Assembly: GCF_900172355.1 (NCBI RefSeq) | Contig: NZ_FWFZ01000033.1 | Span: 1-35,644 of the forward strand | DNA from: Roseisalinus antarcticus | GTDB lineage: Bacteria > Pseudomonadota > Alphaproteobacteria > Rhodobacterales > Rhodobacteraceae | Length of the DNA: 35,644 nt | Direction: 5' to 3' | Part shown: positions 25,810-34,536 of the stretch, one piece after another | Layout of the letters: every line of letters begins with the position of its first letter | Position numbering within the stretch: position 1 is the first letter of the stretch | The notes under the pieces: model-generated | Told to the model about the DNA's origin: nothing | The model's database searches: none | The model's input: only the letters and a program-made list of their open reading frames with translations | Position numbers and translations under genes: made by a program

Positions 25810-27456
25810 TCAGGTCGTGGCGAAGCTCAGGGAGGCGTCCGACTTCACGATGCGCCCGCGGAAAAGCTCGACCGTCTCGTAGTCCGTCGACATCACCGTA
25901 TCGACGCCGATCACGGTCACCACCGCCTCCTCGCGGCCCAGCACGACGCGAATGTAGCCGTTGTGCAGCCCATCCGTCCAATGCACCTCGGGCATGTTCT
26001 CCGCATAAATCATGTCGAGTCTCCGGCCGACCTCGGGGTCAAGGCCCGTGTCAACGTATTCGCTCGGCGAGGAAATGCCCGCCGTGCCGAGCTCGATACC
26101 CATGCGGCGGCCCTCGTCGTCCATGAGCTCGGCGGCGAAGAACTGGTGCGTGTCGCCGGTCAGCACAAGCAGGTCCTGTGCGCCCGACTCGCGGGCCATG
26201 TCGTAGAAGGCTTGGCGCGCCTGCGGATAGCCGTCCCAGGTGTCGGTGTACCAGGGCCAGTTCCACTGCCCGTGATCGGCCAGGTACTTCAGTCCGTCGG
26301 AGAGCTCCTCACGCGAGATGCCAAGGGAGACGATGTCGGGGATGTTGAACCGCTCGAAGGGGCTCGCGGAGCCGACGAGCCGCCACGGCTCGCCCGCCGT
26401 CACCGACGCCATGATGCTCGACCGGGCGTCCGCTACCATCTCCGGCGCCAGCATCTGGCGGTTCGGCGCGACGATCAGCTCCTGCCAAGCGCGGTCGCGA
26501 TCCTCCTGCGTCTCGATCTCGGTCCAGTCGGGGTAGGCAGGCTCCTGGTCGCGGCCCGTGTGGCGGGTCTCGAGGATCACAAAGGTCGCGAGATCTCCGA
26601 ACCTGTAGGTGCGCCAGTAGCGCATTCTGGGCTCGGGTTCGCGGATCGGCATCCACTCGAAATACGCCTGCAGCGCGTTCGCGCGGCGGGTCTCCCAGTC
26701 GCCCTCCTCTTCGGGCTGGTGGTTCTGGGCACCTCCGGTCCAGGGGTTGTTCGTGACCTCGTGGTCGTCCCAGCACGCAACGAAGGGGTGGGCGGCGTGC
26801 ATCGCCTGCGCCCCGGCGTCGGTTTTGTACTGCGCATGGCGCTGCCGGTAATCGGCCAGCGTCACGATCTCCTTGTCGGGCAGGCTCTCGCGATCCAGCG
26901 CCTCCGCAACCGCGCCGCCCCAGTCCTCCGTGGAGTACTCGTAGATGTAGTCGCCCGTGTGAAAGACGAAATCGACCTCTTCGTCCCGGGCGATCGCATC
27001 GTAAGCGTTAAAGTGGCCGAGCGGATAGTTGGTGCAGGACGCCACCGCAATGCCGAGCCGGTCGAGCGGGCCTTGCGGAAGGGTCCGGGTGCGGCCGACG
27101 GGCGAGTTCTCCTCCCCGACGGTAAACCGGTAGAAGTAGACGCCGCCCGGCTCGAGCCCGTCGGGGACCACCTTCACCGTATGGTCGCGCTCGGCCGAGG
27201 TCGTGGCCTCACCCTCCGCGACAACGGTGGCGAAGTCGGCATCGGCGGCGACCTGCCACCGGGCCGACGGGGTCGCCTCGTCCGACGACAGCCGTGTCCA
27301 GAGCACGACGCTGGTCGCGTCCGGGTCGCCACTCGCGACGCCGTGGCGGAACGCGCCCTCGGCCGGTTCCTGCGCGAATGCCTGGCGCCCGGCGGCGCTC
27401 ACGGTGCCCGCCACGGCGAGGAGCTTCAGCGTCTCACGTCGATTCAACCGTACCAT
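25810..27456 (-). CDS. phoD: PhoD-family alkaline phosphatase/phosphodiesterase, Tat-exported
   Basis: 548 residues. A twin-arginine signal (NRRETLKLLAVAGTVSAAG) predicts export of the folded enzyme. An N-terminal fibronectin-like PhoD domain (GVASGDPDATSVVLWTRL) precedes the metallophosphatase domain: CTNYPLGHFNAYDAIARD, FVFHTGDYIYEYS, WDDHEVTNNPW, LETRHTG and VLTGDTHQFFAAEL. These hold the Asp, Asn and His ligands of the PhoD iron-calcium centre. The ATG at 27456 has a GGAGG ribosome site. PhoD enzymes release phosphate from diesters and monoesters in the periplasm. The gene is alone and is flanked on both sides by pieces of one prophage. A PHO-box-like site lies about 105 bases upstream. 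Confidence 0.93.
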   Translation of the reverse strand: MVRLNRRETLKLLAVAGTVSAAGRQAFAQEPAEGAFRHGVASGDPDATSVVLWTRLSSDEATPSARWQVAADADFATVVAEGEATTSAERDHTVKVVPDGLEPGGVYFYRFTVGEENSPVGRTRTLPQGPLDRLGIAVASCTNYPLGHFNAYDAIARDEEVDFVFHTGDYIYEYSTEDWGGAVAEALDRESLPDKEIVTLADYRQRHAQYKTDAGAQAMHAAHPFVACWDDHEVTNNPWTGGAQNHQPEEEGDWETRRANALQAYFEWMPIREPEPRMRYWRTYRFGDLATFVILETRHTGRDQEPAYPDWTEIETQEDRDRAWQELIVAPNRQMLAPEMVADARSSIMASVTAGEPWRLVGSASPFERFNIPDIVSLGISREELSDGLKYLADHGQWNWPWYTDTWDGYPQARQAFYDMARESGAQDLLVLTGDTHQFFAAELMDDEGRRMGIELGTAGISSPSEYVDTGLDPEVGRRLDMIYAENMPEVHWTDGLHNGYIRVVLGREEAVVTVIGVDTVMSTDYETVELFRGRIVKSDASLSFATT

Positions 27457-27560
27457 CCAGCATCCTCCGATCGGCCCGCGCCCAGCCATGCTTGCCGTGG
27501 CGGGGGCATGGCCCACATTCCCCGGCCCTTCTCTCGTGAATTAATGGGTAGCGCTTGGGT

Positions 27561-27578
27561 ATGTCGTCTTCGTGACAG
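27561..27578 (-). promoter_or_regulatory. PHO-box-like site upstream of phoD
   Basis: The minus strand reads CTGTCAC-GAAG-ACGACAT, two heptamers at 11-bp period, matching CTGTCAT at 6 of 7 and 4 of 7 positions. An extra CTGTCCA lies eight bases upstream. The position, 105-122 bases before the ATG, suits a PhoB-activated promoter. Confidence 0.4.
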
Positions 27579-27707
27579 TTGGACAGACTTCACGACGAGG
27601 CGTTGGCTCTCAATCGGCCTTGAAACGGTACCCTTAAGCACCGAATGGGGACCCCCGGCATAGCGACGGGAGCTGATCCTGACCCGACGGCGCTGCTCAG
27701 GTGGCGT

Positions 27708-27991
27708 AGCCGGTGAACTGGATTCTGCCACGCTGGGATTGGGTCGATCCGCTGAAGGACATCCAGGCGCAGGTGCTGGCGATGGAGGCCGGGATCGTCT
27801 CGCGCCGCAAGGTCGTCCAGGCGACGGGCTACGACGTCGAGGAAATCGACCGCGAAAACGTGACCGACGCGGCCCGCGTGGCAGCACTGGGTCTGCACTA
27901 CCGCACGAGGCCGGGCGAGACGCAGGGCGCGCGGGCCACCCCGGCGCAGCGGCCAGAGGCGGCCGCAAACGACGCAACCGAACAGGAGTGA
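27708..27991 (+). pseudogene. Lambda-type phage portal protein, C-terminal fragment
   Basis: The frame is closed by a TAG at 27707 and then reads NWILPRWDWVDPLKDIQAQV, followed by GIVSRRKVVQATGYDVEEID and a tail rich in Ala, Pro and Glu. This WVDPLKD...GYDxEEID pattern is the C-terminus of lambda-like (GpB-type) portal proteins. The N-terminal 400 or so residues are missing. The next gene is a prohead protease, as expected in lambda-like phages. Confidence 0.75.
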
Positions 27992-27995
27992 CAGC

Positions 27996-28190
27996 ATGAA
28001 CAGCTGGTACACGATCCGCGCCCAAGCCCAAACCCAAGCGGTGGGCGTGGAGGTGGTGATCTATGACGAAATCGGGGCCTATGGCATCTCGGCCAAAGGG
28101 TTTCTGGCGGAACTGGGCGCGTTGCCGGATGCCACGCCTCTGACCTTGCGGCTGAACAGCCCGGGCGGGTCGGTCTTTGACGCAGTCGAC
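27996..28190 (+). pseudogene. ClpP-like phage prohead protease, N-terminal fragment
   Basis: Starts at an ATG at 27996 just after the portal stop and reads VEVVIYDEIGAYGISAKGFL, then TLRLNSPGGSVFDAV. The NSPGGSVFDA segment is typical of ClpP/S49-type head-maturation proteases. Near base 28190 the sequence changes to an AT-rich stretch, so the catalytic Ser and His region is lost. Confidence 0.75.
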
Positions 28191-28601
28191 TACACTACAA
28201 TAGAACATCGAAAAAAATGATTGCAGTTGCCCGATCAATGCACGATGCTTATTTCTTTCCTTCGGGGCGACCGGGACTGCGGAGTTTCGTGCTCCGGACT
28301 CGGGGTATGCTCGTCATCTTTAATCCTATTCAGACATGCGTCCCGCGACGCATCCTCCCTGTGCAGATAGTCCGGCAACATCCTGAGATACTACGGGGGG
28401 CTGGTGTGCGGGCCTCCCGACCCTGACCGGTCATCGCCTTGGTACAGGCAGTTTGCACCTGATGACCGCCCTTCACCTACGGGCGCCCCCCCCCGGCCGA
28501 CATTATAATTATTTAATGGGTTGATTAATAAATTTCTGCATTTTGAGTTGAACTCACTAAAGGTCCATCCAACAGGGAAAAAACAAATGAAGCGCACACT
28601 T
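28191..28601. other. AT-rich, apparently foreign stretch with the start of an IS-interrupted gene
   Basis: No complete gene. Bases 28501-28560 are far more AT-rich than the rest of the window and look promoter-like. A run of nine C lies at 28486-28494. At 28587 an ATG opens a frame reading MKRTLL, like the start of a signal peptide, and is cut at its sixth codon by the IS5-type element. No obvious continuation was found at the other end of the element. Confidence 0.4.
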
Positions 28602-29459
28602 CTAGGGTCAGGACTCACAACCAGTATATGACGGTGGCTGCGAGGGCGCAGGCGGAGAGGAACAGGATCAAGCATCTGTCGTAGCGTGTTGCGATCCGTC
28701 GCCAGTCCTTGAGGCGGGCGAACATGTTCTCGATCTTGTGGCGCTGGCGGTAGAGTTCAGCGTCGTGCGGGATTTGGACCTTACGGCCGATGCGGGACGG
28801 GATGCACGGGGAAATACCCATCTCGATCAAACCGTTGCGGAACCAATCGGCATCGTAGCCCCGATCTGCCAACAGCGCCTTAGCCTGCGGAAACGAGGAC
28901 AGCAGCGCCCTTGCCCCGATGTAATCCGAGGTCTGGCCTGCGGACAGGAACATCCGGATCGGGCGGCCTTTTGCATCGGCAAGGACGTGCAGTTTCGAGT
29001 TCAGCCCACCTTTCGTGCGCCCGATCAGCCGTCCCCGGTCTGCAAGGCGCCCCCCTTTTTCACCGCCAGGCTGGATGCCGTCCGGTGCGCTTTGAGGTGG
29101 GTCGCGTCGATCATCACCGTCTCGGTCTGCTGGGCCTGTGCGGCGAGTTCCGTCATGATCGTGGCGAACACGCCCTTCCGGCTCCACCGCTTCCAGCGAT
29201 TATATAGTGTCTTCGGCGGGCCGTAGGCCGAAGGGGCATGCTTCCACATCAACCCATTGCGTTGGATGAAGATTATGCCGCTCAACACCCTCCGGTCATC
29301 GACCCTGGGCTTGCCACGCGACTTCGGGAAGAACGGCTTCAGCCGCTCGACCTGCGTTTCCGTCAGCCAGTAAAGTTCGCTCATGATCCCTCCCCAGTTC
29401 GGGAGTTTGAATCACGACGCGACCCGTCGCTCAAGTGGATTTATGGGTCCTGACCCTAG
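28602..29459 (-). mobile_element. IS5-family (IS427-type) insertion sequence
   Basis: CTAGGGTCAGGACTC at the left end and GGGTCCTGACCCTAG at the right end form inverted repeats matching at 14 of 15 positions, about 850 bases apart. Both ends carry CTAG, the palindromic target tetranucleotide seen at many IS427-type insertions, so the exact boundary is ambiguous by those four bases. The element contains one transposase in two overlapping frames and looks complete. Confidence 0.85.
28615..29384 (-). CDS. IS5/IS427-type transposase, two frames joined by -1 frameshift
   Basis: The first frame (29384 to 29025) starts after a GGAGGG ribosome site and carries WLTETQVERLKPFFPKSRGK, GLMWKHAPSAYGPPKTLYNR and the first catalytic Asp in TVMIDATHLKAHRT. 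The second frame ends at 28615 and carries GRTKGGLNSKLHVLADAKGR, LLADRGYDADWFRN (second Asp) and YRQRHKIENMFARLKDWRRI (catalytic Glu). They overlap at AAAAAGGGGGGC (bases 29049-29060 on the plus strand), a slippery run where a -1 shift joins them. Such programmed frameshifting is normal for IS427-type elements. Confidence 0.9.
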
Positions 29460-29515
29460 TGTTCCCCACCTGACACAGGATTCCCATTGATGGCCTGACG
29501 TGCCATATTCGGGGC

Positions 29516-29675
29516 ATGAGACGCAATGACATCTGCCTTTACCTTGGCCCCGCCGACCGTGCTGAGCTTCAAGCTCTGATCACCAACCGCAACACTGCGC
29601 GCAAGCTTGTATGGCGGGCCGAGATCGTGCTGGCGACAACGGGCGGTCATGGCACCTTCGAGATCATGCGGCGCG
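29516..29675 (+). pseudogene. IS630-family transposase, N-terminal fragment
   Basis: From the ATG at 29516 the frame reads CLYLGPADRAELQALITNRN, then ARKLVWRAEIVLATTGGHGT and FEIMRRA. This is the N-terminal helix-turn-helix region of IS630-type transposases common in this bacterial group. It stops matching near 29675, where sequence of an amino-acid-permease gene on the other strand begins. No DDE residues remain. Confidence 0.7.
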
Positions 29676-29769
29676 CCCGCACAAAGATGCCCGCACCGAT
29701 CATCGCGCCAGTGCCCATCGCAACTGCGCCCGGCAGGGTGATGCTGTTTTTCTTGTAACCCTCCGCCAT
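29676..29769 (-). pseudogene. APC-family amino acid/cation permease, N-terminal fragment
   Basis: About 30 codons from an ATG at 29769: MAEGYKKNSITLPGAVAMGT, then GAMIGAGIF. The SITLPGAVAMGTGxMIGAGIF segment is the first membrane helix and substrate loop of APC-superfamily permeases. The rest is lost at the IS630 remnant. Its ATG shares one base with the stop of the TVP38-like gene, so they were one operon. Confidence 0.65.
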
Positions 29770-30195
29770 CAGGTGTCCTTCCTGACTTGCCGTGCTGCGA
29801 TCCAGAGCAGGGGCAATCCGGTGATCAGGCCGAGACCCAGCACCGCCCATGTGGTCCGACCAAGGTCTCCGCTGACCGCCTCACCGCCGAAATGCGCGAG
29901 GACGAAACTCGCCGGAATGATGCCCACCAGCGTCGCCAGTGCGAAACGCCAGGCGTGCAGGCGGCTGAGCCCCGCCGCGTAGCTGATGATGTCGAAGGAC
30001 ACGAACGGCGTCAGGCGGCTGGCAAATACGGTCCAGGTGATCGCGTTCTGCGACCCAAGCAATCATGTATCGACCGAGGTGCCAAAAACCCGTCGCAAAA
30101 CATCATGCCCCAGAACCCGTGCCAGGCTGAACGCAATCAGCGCTCCAAGCTCGGCCCCGATCACCACCTGCACGATGCCCCAGAAGTGCCCTAGT
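29769..30195 (-). pseudogene. TVP38/TMEM64 (DedA-like) membrane protein, truncated and with an in-frame stop
   Basis: The C-terminal half of a TVP38-family protein: GHFWGIVQVVIGAELGALIA, FSLARVLGHDVLRRVFG, then ASRLTPFVSFDIISYAAGLS and further membrane helices to the stop at 29769. A TGA at 30063-30065 interrupts the frame between VFGTSVDT and LLGSQNAIT; elsewhere the frame is open and similar to the family on both sides. The N-terminal helices are missing upstream of about 30195. Function in this family is poorly defined (membrane lipid or small-molecule transport). Confidence 0.7.
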
Positions 30196-30324
30196 CCACC
30201 ACGCCACCATCTTCGAGATGAATGTCGAAAGCTATCGAAGGAAGGCGGCACAAAAGGCCAGAGGATCAAGCCGACCCACGGAAATGGACGACACCAGCGA
30301 CAAGAAGCAGTCTGATTGACGCTC

Positions 30325-30442
30325 CGCGACAATCAACAGCCACAAATCTCTTGCCCGCGACAAACCGATCAGCCAATCTCAAACTGTCGCGGCCAAGGAT
30401 TATCATCCTGATTGTCGCGCTGCTCTCACCCAGACTGTCGCG
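30325..30442. repeat. Cluster of five TGTCGCG heptamers
   Basis: CGCGACA occurs at 30325-30331 and 30356-30362, and its complement TGTCGCG at 30385-30391, 30413-30419 and 30436-30442. Four of the five are followed, in their own orientation, by GG or GC, and all have C or T ahead of TGT. The first two point left and the last three right. The stretch has no gene. Confidence 0.7.
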
Positions 30443-30446
30443 CTAC

Positions 30447-31534
30447 AGATGCGGCTGGTCTCGATTGCAGACTCGGACCCGCGCAACATCGATGCTGTCC
30501 GCCAGGACCGCGCCGTCTACGATTTGCCGCCCGGAGAGTCCCGCCCGGCTTCGCTCTCGACGCCTACCGTATTCGGGGCACCTGACGTCATTCTGTTGGA
30601 TCTGCCACAACTGCGTGAGGATCAACCTGCGCACCGGCCGCTCGTTGCCGCCCATGCCAAGCCTTGGCCAGGCGAAATGGCCGTCTATCGTAGTGCCGCG
30701 ACAGATGGCTTTGCGTTGCTGACCAGTTTTGGCAGCCGCGCCCGGATGGGCGTGCTGGCCGAAAGCTTCTATGCCGGGCCGGTGTCGCGCTTCGATCTTG
30801 GCAATACGCTGGTGGTCGATCTGTTCTCGGGCACTTTGGAGAGCGTCACCGACATCTCGCTCTTGGGAGGGGGCAATGCACTGGTAGTGGAAACTGGTCC
30901 AGGGCAATGGGAAATCGTCCACGCGGGGGCGGCAGAGCTGATCGCGCCGGGACGATATCGCCTGACCCGGCTACTGCGTGGCCAACGCGGGACAGAAAAC
31001 GCGGTCGTCAGCGTCGTGCCCACCGGCGCGCGGGTTGTCGTGCTGGACACCGCGCTGGCCTCACTACCGATTTCTGAGGCCGATCTCGGTCTGCCATGGA
31101 ACTGGCGCATCGGCCCGGCCTCTCGCCCGGTCAGCGACGAAACCTTTGTCGCGGCCACATTCACGCCTGAGGGCGTTGGGCTGCGGCCATTTTCGGGGGG
31201 CCATGTCGCACAGCCGTGGCGCACGGCGCGCACTCCTGGCGATCTGACCATCCGCTGGACACGTCGGTCGCGATCCCTTGCCGCCTACACCTGGGGCGCG
31301 GGCGATGTGCCATTGGCCGAGGAGAGCGAGGGGTATGAGGTCGACATTCTGGACGGATCAGTTGTCAAGCGATCCTTGACGTCTGCAACGACCAGCGCGC
31401 TTTACACCGCCGCCCAGCAAACCGCTGATTGGGGCGCTCTCCTTGGCCCCGGCCAGACCCTCGCAATTCGGATCTACCAGCTCTCGGCCCTTATCGGCCG
31501 GGGTGCCGTTCGATCCGTCACGCTCACCTTCTGA
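30447..31534 (+). pseudogene. GTA/phage host-specificity (TIM-barrel-like) tail protein, C-terminal fragment
   Basis: About 361 codons from near an ATG at 30449. Recognisable parts are AVRQDRAVYDLPPGESRPAS, VILLDLPQLREDQPAHRPLV, AKPWPGEMAVYRSAATDGFA, RYRLTRLLRGQRGTENAV and the final TLTF. This is the C-terminal third of the large baseplate/host-specificity protein of siphovirus tails and of RcGTA-like particles, normally well over 1000 residues. The N-terminal part is missing at the TGTCGCG-rich junction. The retained frame has no internal stops, so the loss was one event or is recent. Confidence 0.8.
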
Positions 31535-31544
31535 AAGCAGGACC

Positions 31545-33470
31545 ATGTCCGACATCACCACCCATCTCCTGCTGCCGTATATCCTGGCATCGCAGGCCCA
31601 GAAGCATGTCACCCATAATGAAGCCCTGCGCCTGCTGGATGCCATGGTCCAGCTGTCAGTCCTTGATCGCACGCGCACCACGCCACCCGCATCGCCAGCC
31701 GACGGCGACCGCCATATCGTGGCCTCGGGAGCCACCGGCCTCTGGACTGGCTGGGATCTGAACGTGGCCTTCTGGGTCGATGGGGTCTGGATGCGGCTGG
31801 TACCGCGCCCGGGCTGGCTGGCCTGGATTGCGGATGAGGCCGCGTTCGCCGTGTGGGATGGGTCTGCCTGGGATCCGGTCGGGGTGCCACAAGACGTCTC
31901 GGATGCCATCTTCAGCTTGGTGAATGCCGTCGATCCCACCAAGAAGGCACTGTTTTCGCTGTCTGGCATCACCACCGGCACCACTCGGACGTTCACCCTG
32001 CCAAACACCTCGAGCGAATTGGCGATCCTGGCGGGCACGCAGACTTTCAGCGGCAACAAGACCTTCTCCGGCTCCCTGACGGCGTCCGGCACGGTGACGG
32101 TATCGGCAGCCGCGGCAAACATCGGCACGGCAACGACGACAGCAATCTATGGGATGGGAACCGGGACCACGACGACCGGTGTCACCAAGACCGTGAACCT
32201 CGGGACCGGAGGCGCATCCGGATCGACCACGGTCGTCAACATCGGCTCGGCCATCGCCGGGGCGGGTGGCAGCACCGTGGTGAATACCCCAACCGTGACC
32301 TTCGCCAATGCCGTCACGCAGGTCGGCATGCCCCAAGCGAACCTAACTGCCCAGCTTCTGGGCCTCGGCGGGGCGACGGCCGACGGTTACAATCGCATTT
32401 CGGTCAACACTCCAGCGCTTCTGCTCAATAACGCCGGGGCCGGGATCGAAGCGACGCTGAACAAGGCGGCAGCCGGAAACGATGCGGGTTTCGCCTTCAA
32501 AACCGGGTTCTCGGCGCGGGCGCTGATCGGGTTGCTGGGCAATGACGACTTCAGCTTCAAGGTCAGCCCGAACGGATCGACCTTCTTTGATGCCATCAGG
32601 ATCGACCGCAACTCGGGCCGGGTTGAACTGCCCGAACCCCTGCACATGCCCAGCCTGCCCGCCGCCCCAGACCCGCCGCCCGCAGGCAAGCTCGCCATCT
32701 ACGCACGCGACCGCGCCGGGGCGGGTTGGCTGGACGTGCAGCGCCCCTCGGGACGGTTCTTTCCGCTGCAGCCGCATTTCGGGGTCAACCGGATCGCGAC
32801 ATGGGCACCCTCAACCAGCACCACGGTCAACACCAACGGCATGCCCCGCACGGCCGTGGGTACGGTTGCGACGCCAACTTTGGCCACCACCAACCTTTCC
32901 ACCAGCATGCGGCGCTGGCGGGTGACCAGTGCCGCAACAGCCGACGCGGTGGCCGAAGAACGATCTGCAGGCTGGGTCTGCTGGCGCGGCAATGCTGATG
33001 GTTTGGGCGGATGGAACTACGTCAACCGCCTGTCTCTGACGACCCTGCAGGCCAACGGCATGGGCTTCTTCTGACTTTATGGCTCGACTGCTGCGCTCGC
33101 CACCACGCTGACATTGGCGGCTGCGGTAAACTGCATCGGCATCGGCTTCCAGCGCGGCACCCATGCCAACTGGCAGCTGGCGCACAACGATGGCTCCGGC
33201 GCGCCGACACTGACCGATTTGGGCGCAAGCTTCCCGGTCAACAGCCTGACCAACGTATTGACGCTCTATATCGCCGCCGCGCCGAACGGATCCGACATAG
33301 GCGTCCGCGTCGTCGAAGAGGTCAGCGGCACGGCCGTCGAGTTCACCATCACCACCGACATGCCCGCCGCCACCCAGCTTTTGAGCCCGCGCAACTACAT
33401 GAACAACGGTGCTACGGCGGCGGCCGTCGCCTACGACTGCTCGGGTGTCTACGTCGAGACCGATTACTGA
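31545..33470 (+). pseudogene. DUF2793 phage tail/fibre protein with premature TGA
   Basis: Starts at an ATG after an AGCAGGA ribosome site. The N-terminus is a DUF2793 domain (HLLLPYILASQAQKHVTHNE, then GDRHIVASGATGLWTGWDLN). A Thr/Ala/Gly-rich repetitive middle follows, with FSGNKTFSGSLTASGTVTVS and TTTAIYGMGTGTTTTGVTKT, then a C-terminal head. A TGA at 33072-33074 ends translation after NGMGFF. The same frame continues without another stop as LYGSTAALATTLTLAAAVNC up to YVETDY at 33468. One substitution in that codon (for example from GGA or TGG) would explain it. Truncation would remove about 130 residues, probably the tip domain. Confidence 0.75.
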
Positions 33471-33482
33471 AGGACAATCAAA

Positions 33483-33791
33483 ATGACAGAAGAAAACTCT
33501 CTCTTGCAGGAGGTTGGTGCCGCATTGCGCGACCACGGCATCACCGCAGCCATCACCGCCCTGATCGGCGGCACGATTGCCCTTCTGGCCGCAGTCACGC
33601 GCCGGGCGTTCACCAACGACGCGATGCTGGCACGGCTGGACCGCGAACTGCTGGCCGTGCGTGACCGCGTGGATCGGCAGCGCGCCGAGGACCGCAAGGG
33701 CGACGCCGACCGGCTGGATCGCATCGAGACAGATATCCGCGCCATGCGCGATCTGATGTTTGAGGCCTTCCAGCGCGGCCGCACCGACTGA
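33483..33791 (+). CDS. Small phage membrane protein with coiled coil (holin-like)
   Basis: 102 residues. A hydrophobic segment near residues 18-40 (ITAAITALIGGTIALLAAVT) is followed by a highly charged helix (RLDRELLAVRDRVDRQRAED, then RLDRIETDIRAMRDLMFEAF). It lies between the tail-fibre gene and the endolysin gene, the usual place of a holin or spanin-like component. I cannot assign a specific holin family. Confidence 0.65.
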   Translation: MTEENSLLQEVGAALRDHGITAAITALIGGTIALLAAVTRRAFTNDAMLARLDRELLAVRDRVDRQRAEDRKGDADRLDRIETDIRAMRDLMFEAFQRGRTD

Positions 33792-33820
33792 CAATCACCA
33801 CATCATGACCGACCCACCCG

Positions 33821-33844
33821 ACCCGCCCATGTGGCGGGTTTTTT
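33821..33844 (+). terminator. Rho-independent terminator
   Basis: ACCCGCC (33821-33827), a five-base loop and GGCGGGT (33833-33839) form a perfect seven-base stem followed by six T. It lies between the holin-like gene and the endolysin gene, just before the latter's ribosome site, so it could attenuate endolysin expression. Confidence 0.75.
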
Positions 33845-33861
33845 CGTTCTTGGAGGACACC

Positions 33862-34536
33862 ATGACTACGACCTTTTATGACCACTGGGGCGATGTGCCC
33901 GAGAGCACCTGGCGCTGGACCAACTTTTCGCCCGCCGAAATCGCCTGCCGGGGCACCGGCAAGCTGCTGATCAACGCACCCGCGCTCGACAAGCTGCAAG
34001 CGCTACGAGACCGGCTGGGGAAACCGCTGATTGTCCGTTCTGCGTATCGTAGTCCGGAGCACAACCGGGCTGTCGGCGGCGCGGCACGCTCGAAACACAT
34101 GGATGGCACCGCCTTCGACATCGCCATGACGAACCACGACCCGGTCGTGTTCGAGGCGGCGGCGCGCTCGGTCGGTTTCCTCGGGTTTGGCTTCTATCCG
34201 CGCTCGGGGTTCATGCATGTCGATCTTGGTCCAGCCCGCCAGTGGGGGGACCGTTTCGCGATCCGGGCGACGGCCTTCGCCGAGGACACGCCGCCCGCGC
34301 GCGAGGTTCTAGCTGAAAGCCGCACGATGAAAGGTGGCGGAGCGGCCGGGGTGGCGACGCTGGGCGCGGCGGGGGTCGAAGTTGCACAGAGCGTCCTGGC
34401 CGAGACCCAGTCCGCCGTCCTGCCACTGGTGCCATATCTCGACACGCTTCGTTGGGTGTTCATCGCCGTGGCGCTCATTGGCATCGCTGTCACGATCTAC
34501 GCCCGCCTTGATGACTGGCGCAGGGGGCAGCGATGA
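33862..34536 (+). CDS. Peptidase M15-type phage endolysin with C-terminal membrane anchor
   Basis: About 224 residues, ATG at 33862 after TGGAGGA. The M15/DUF882-like D,D-peptidase domain has SAYRSPEHNRAVGGAARSKH, MDGTAFDIAM and FMHVDLG, which give the zinc ligands His, Asp and His and the SxHxxGxAxD core. It should cleave peptidoglycan cross-links or stems during lysis. Near the C-terminus there is a membrane helix (LRWVFIAVALIGIAVTIYAR), an anchor seen in some phage lysins of this group. The gene appears intact although the surrounding prophage is not. Confidence 0.85.
   Translation: MTTTFYDHWGDVPESTWRWTNFSPAEIACRGTGKLLINAPALDKLQALRDRLGKPLIVRSAYRSPEHNRAVGGAARSKHMDGTAFDIAMTNHDPVVFEAAARSVGFLGFGFYPRSGFMHVDLGPARQWGDRFAIRATAFAEDTPPAREVLAESRTMKGGGAAGVATLGAAGVEVAQSVLAETQSAVLPLVPYLDTLRWVFIAVALIGIAVTIYARLDDWRRGQR

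Noticed and set aside
28486-28494. Run of nine C as a possible phase-variation tract
   Set aside because: It is not inside or just upstream of any gene that can be identified.
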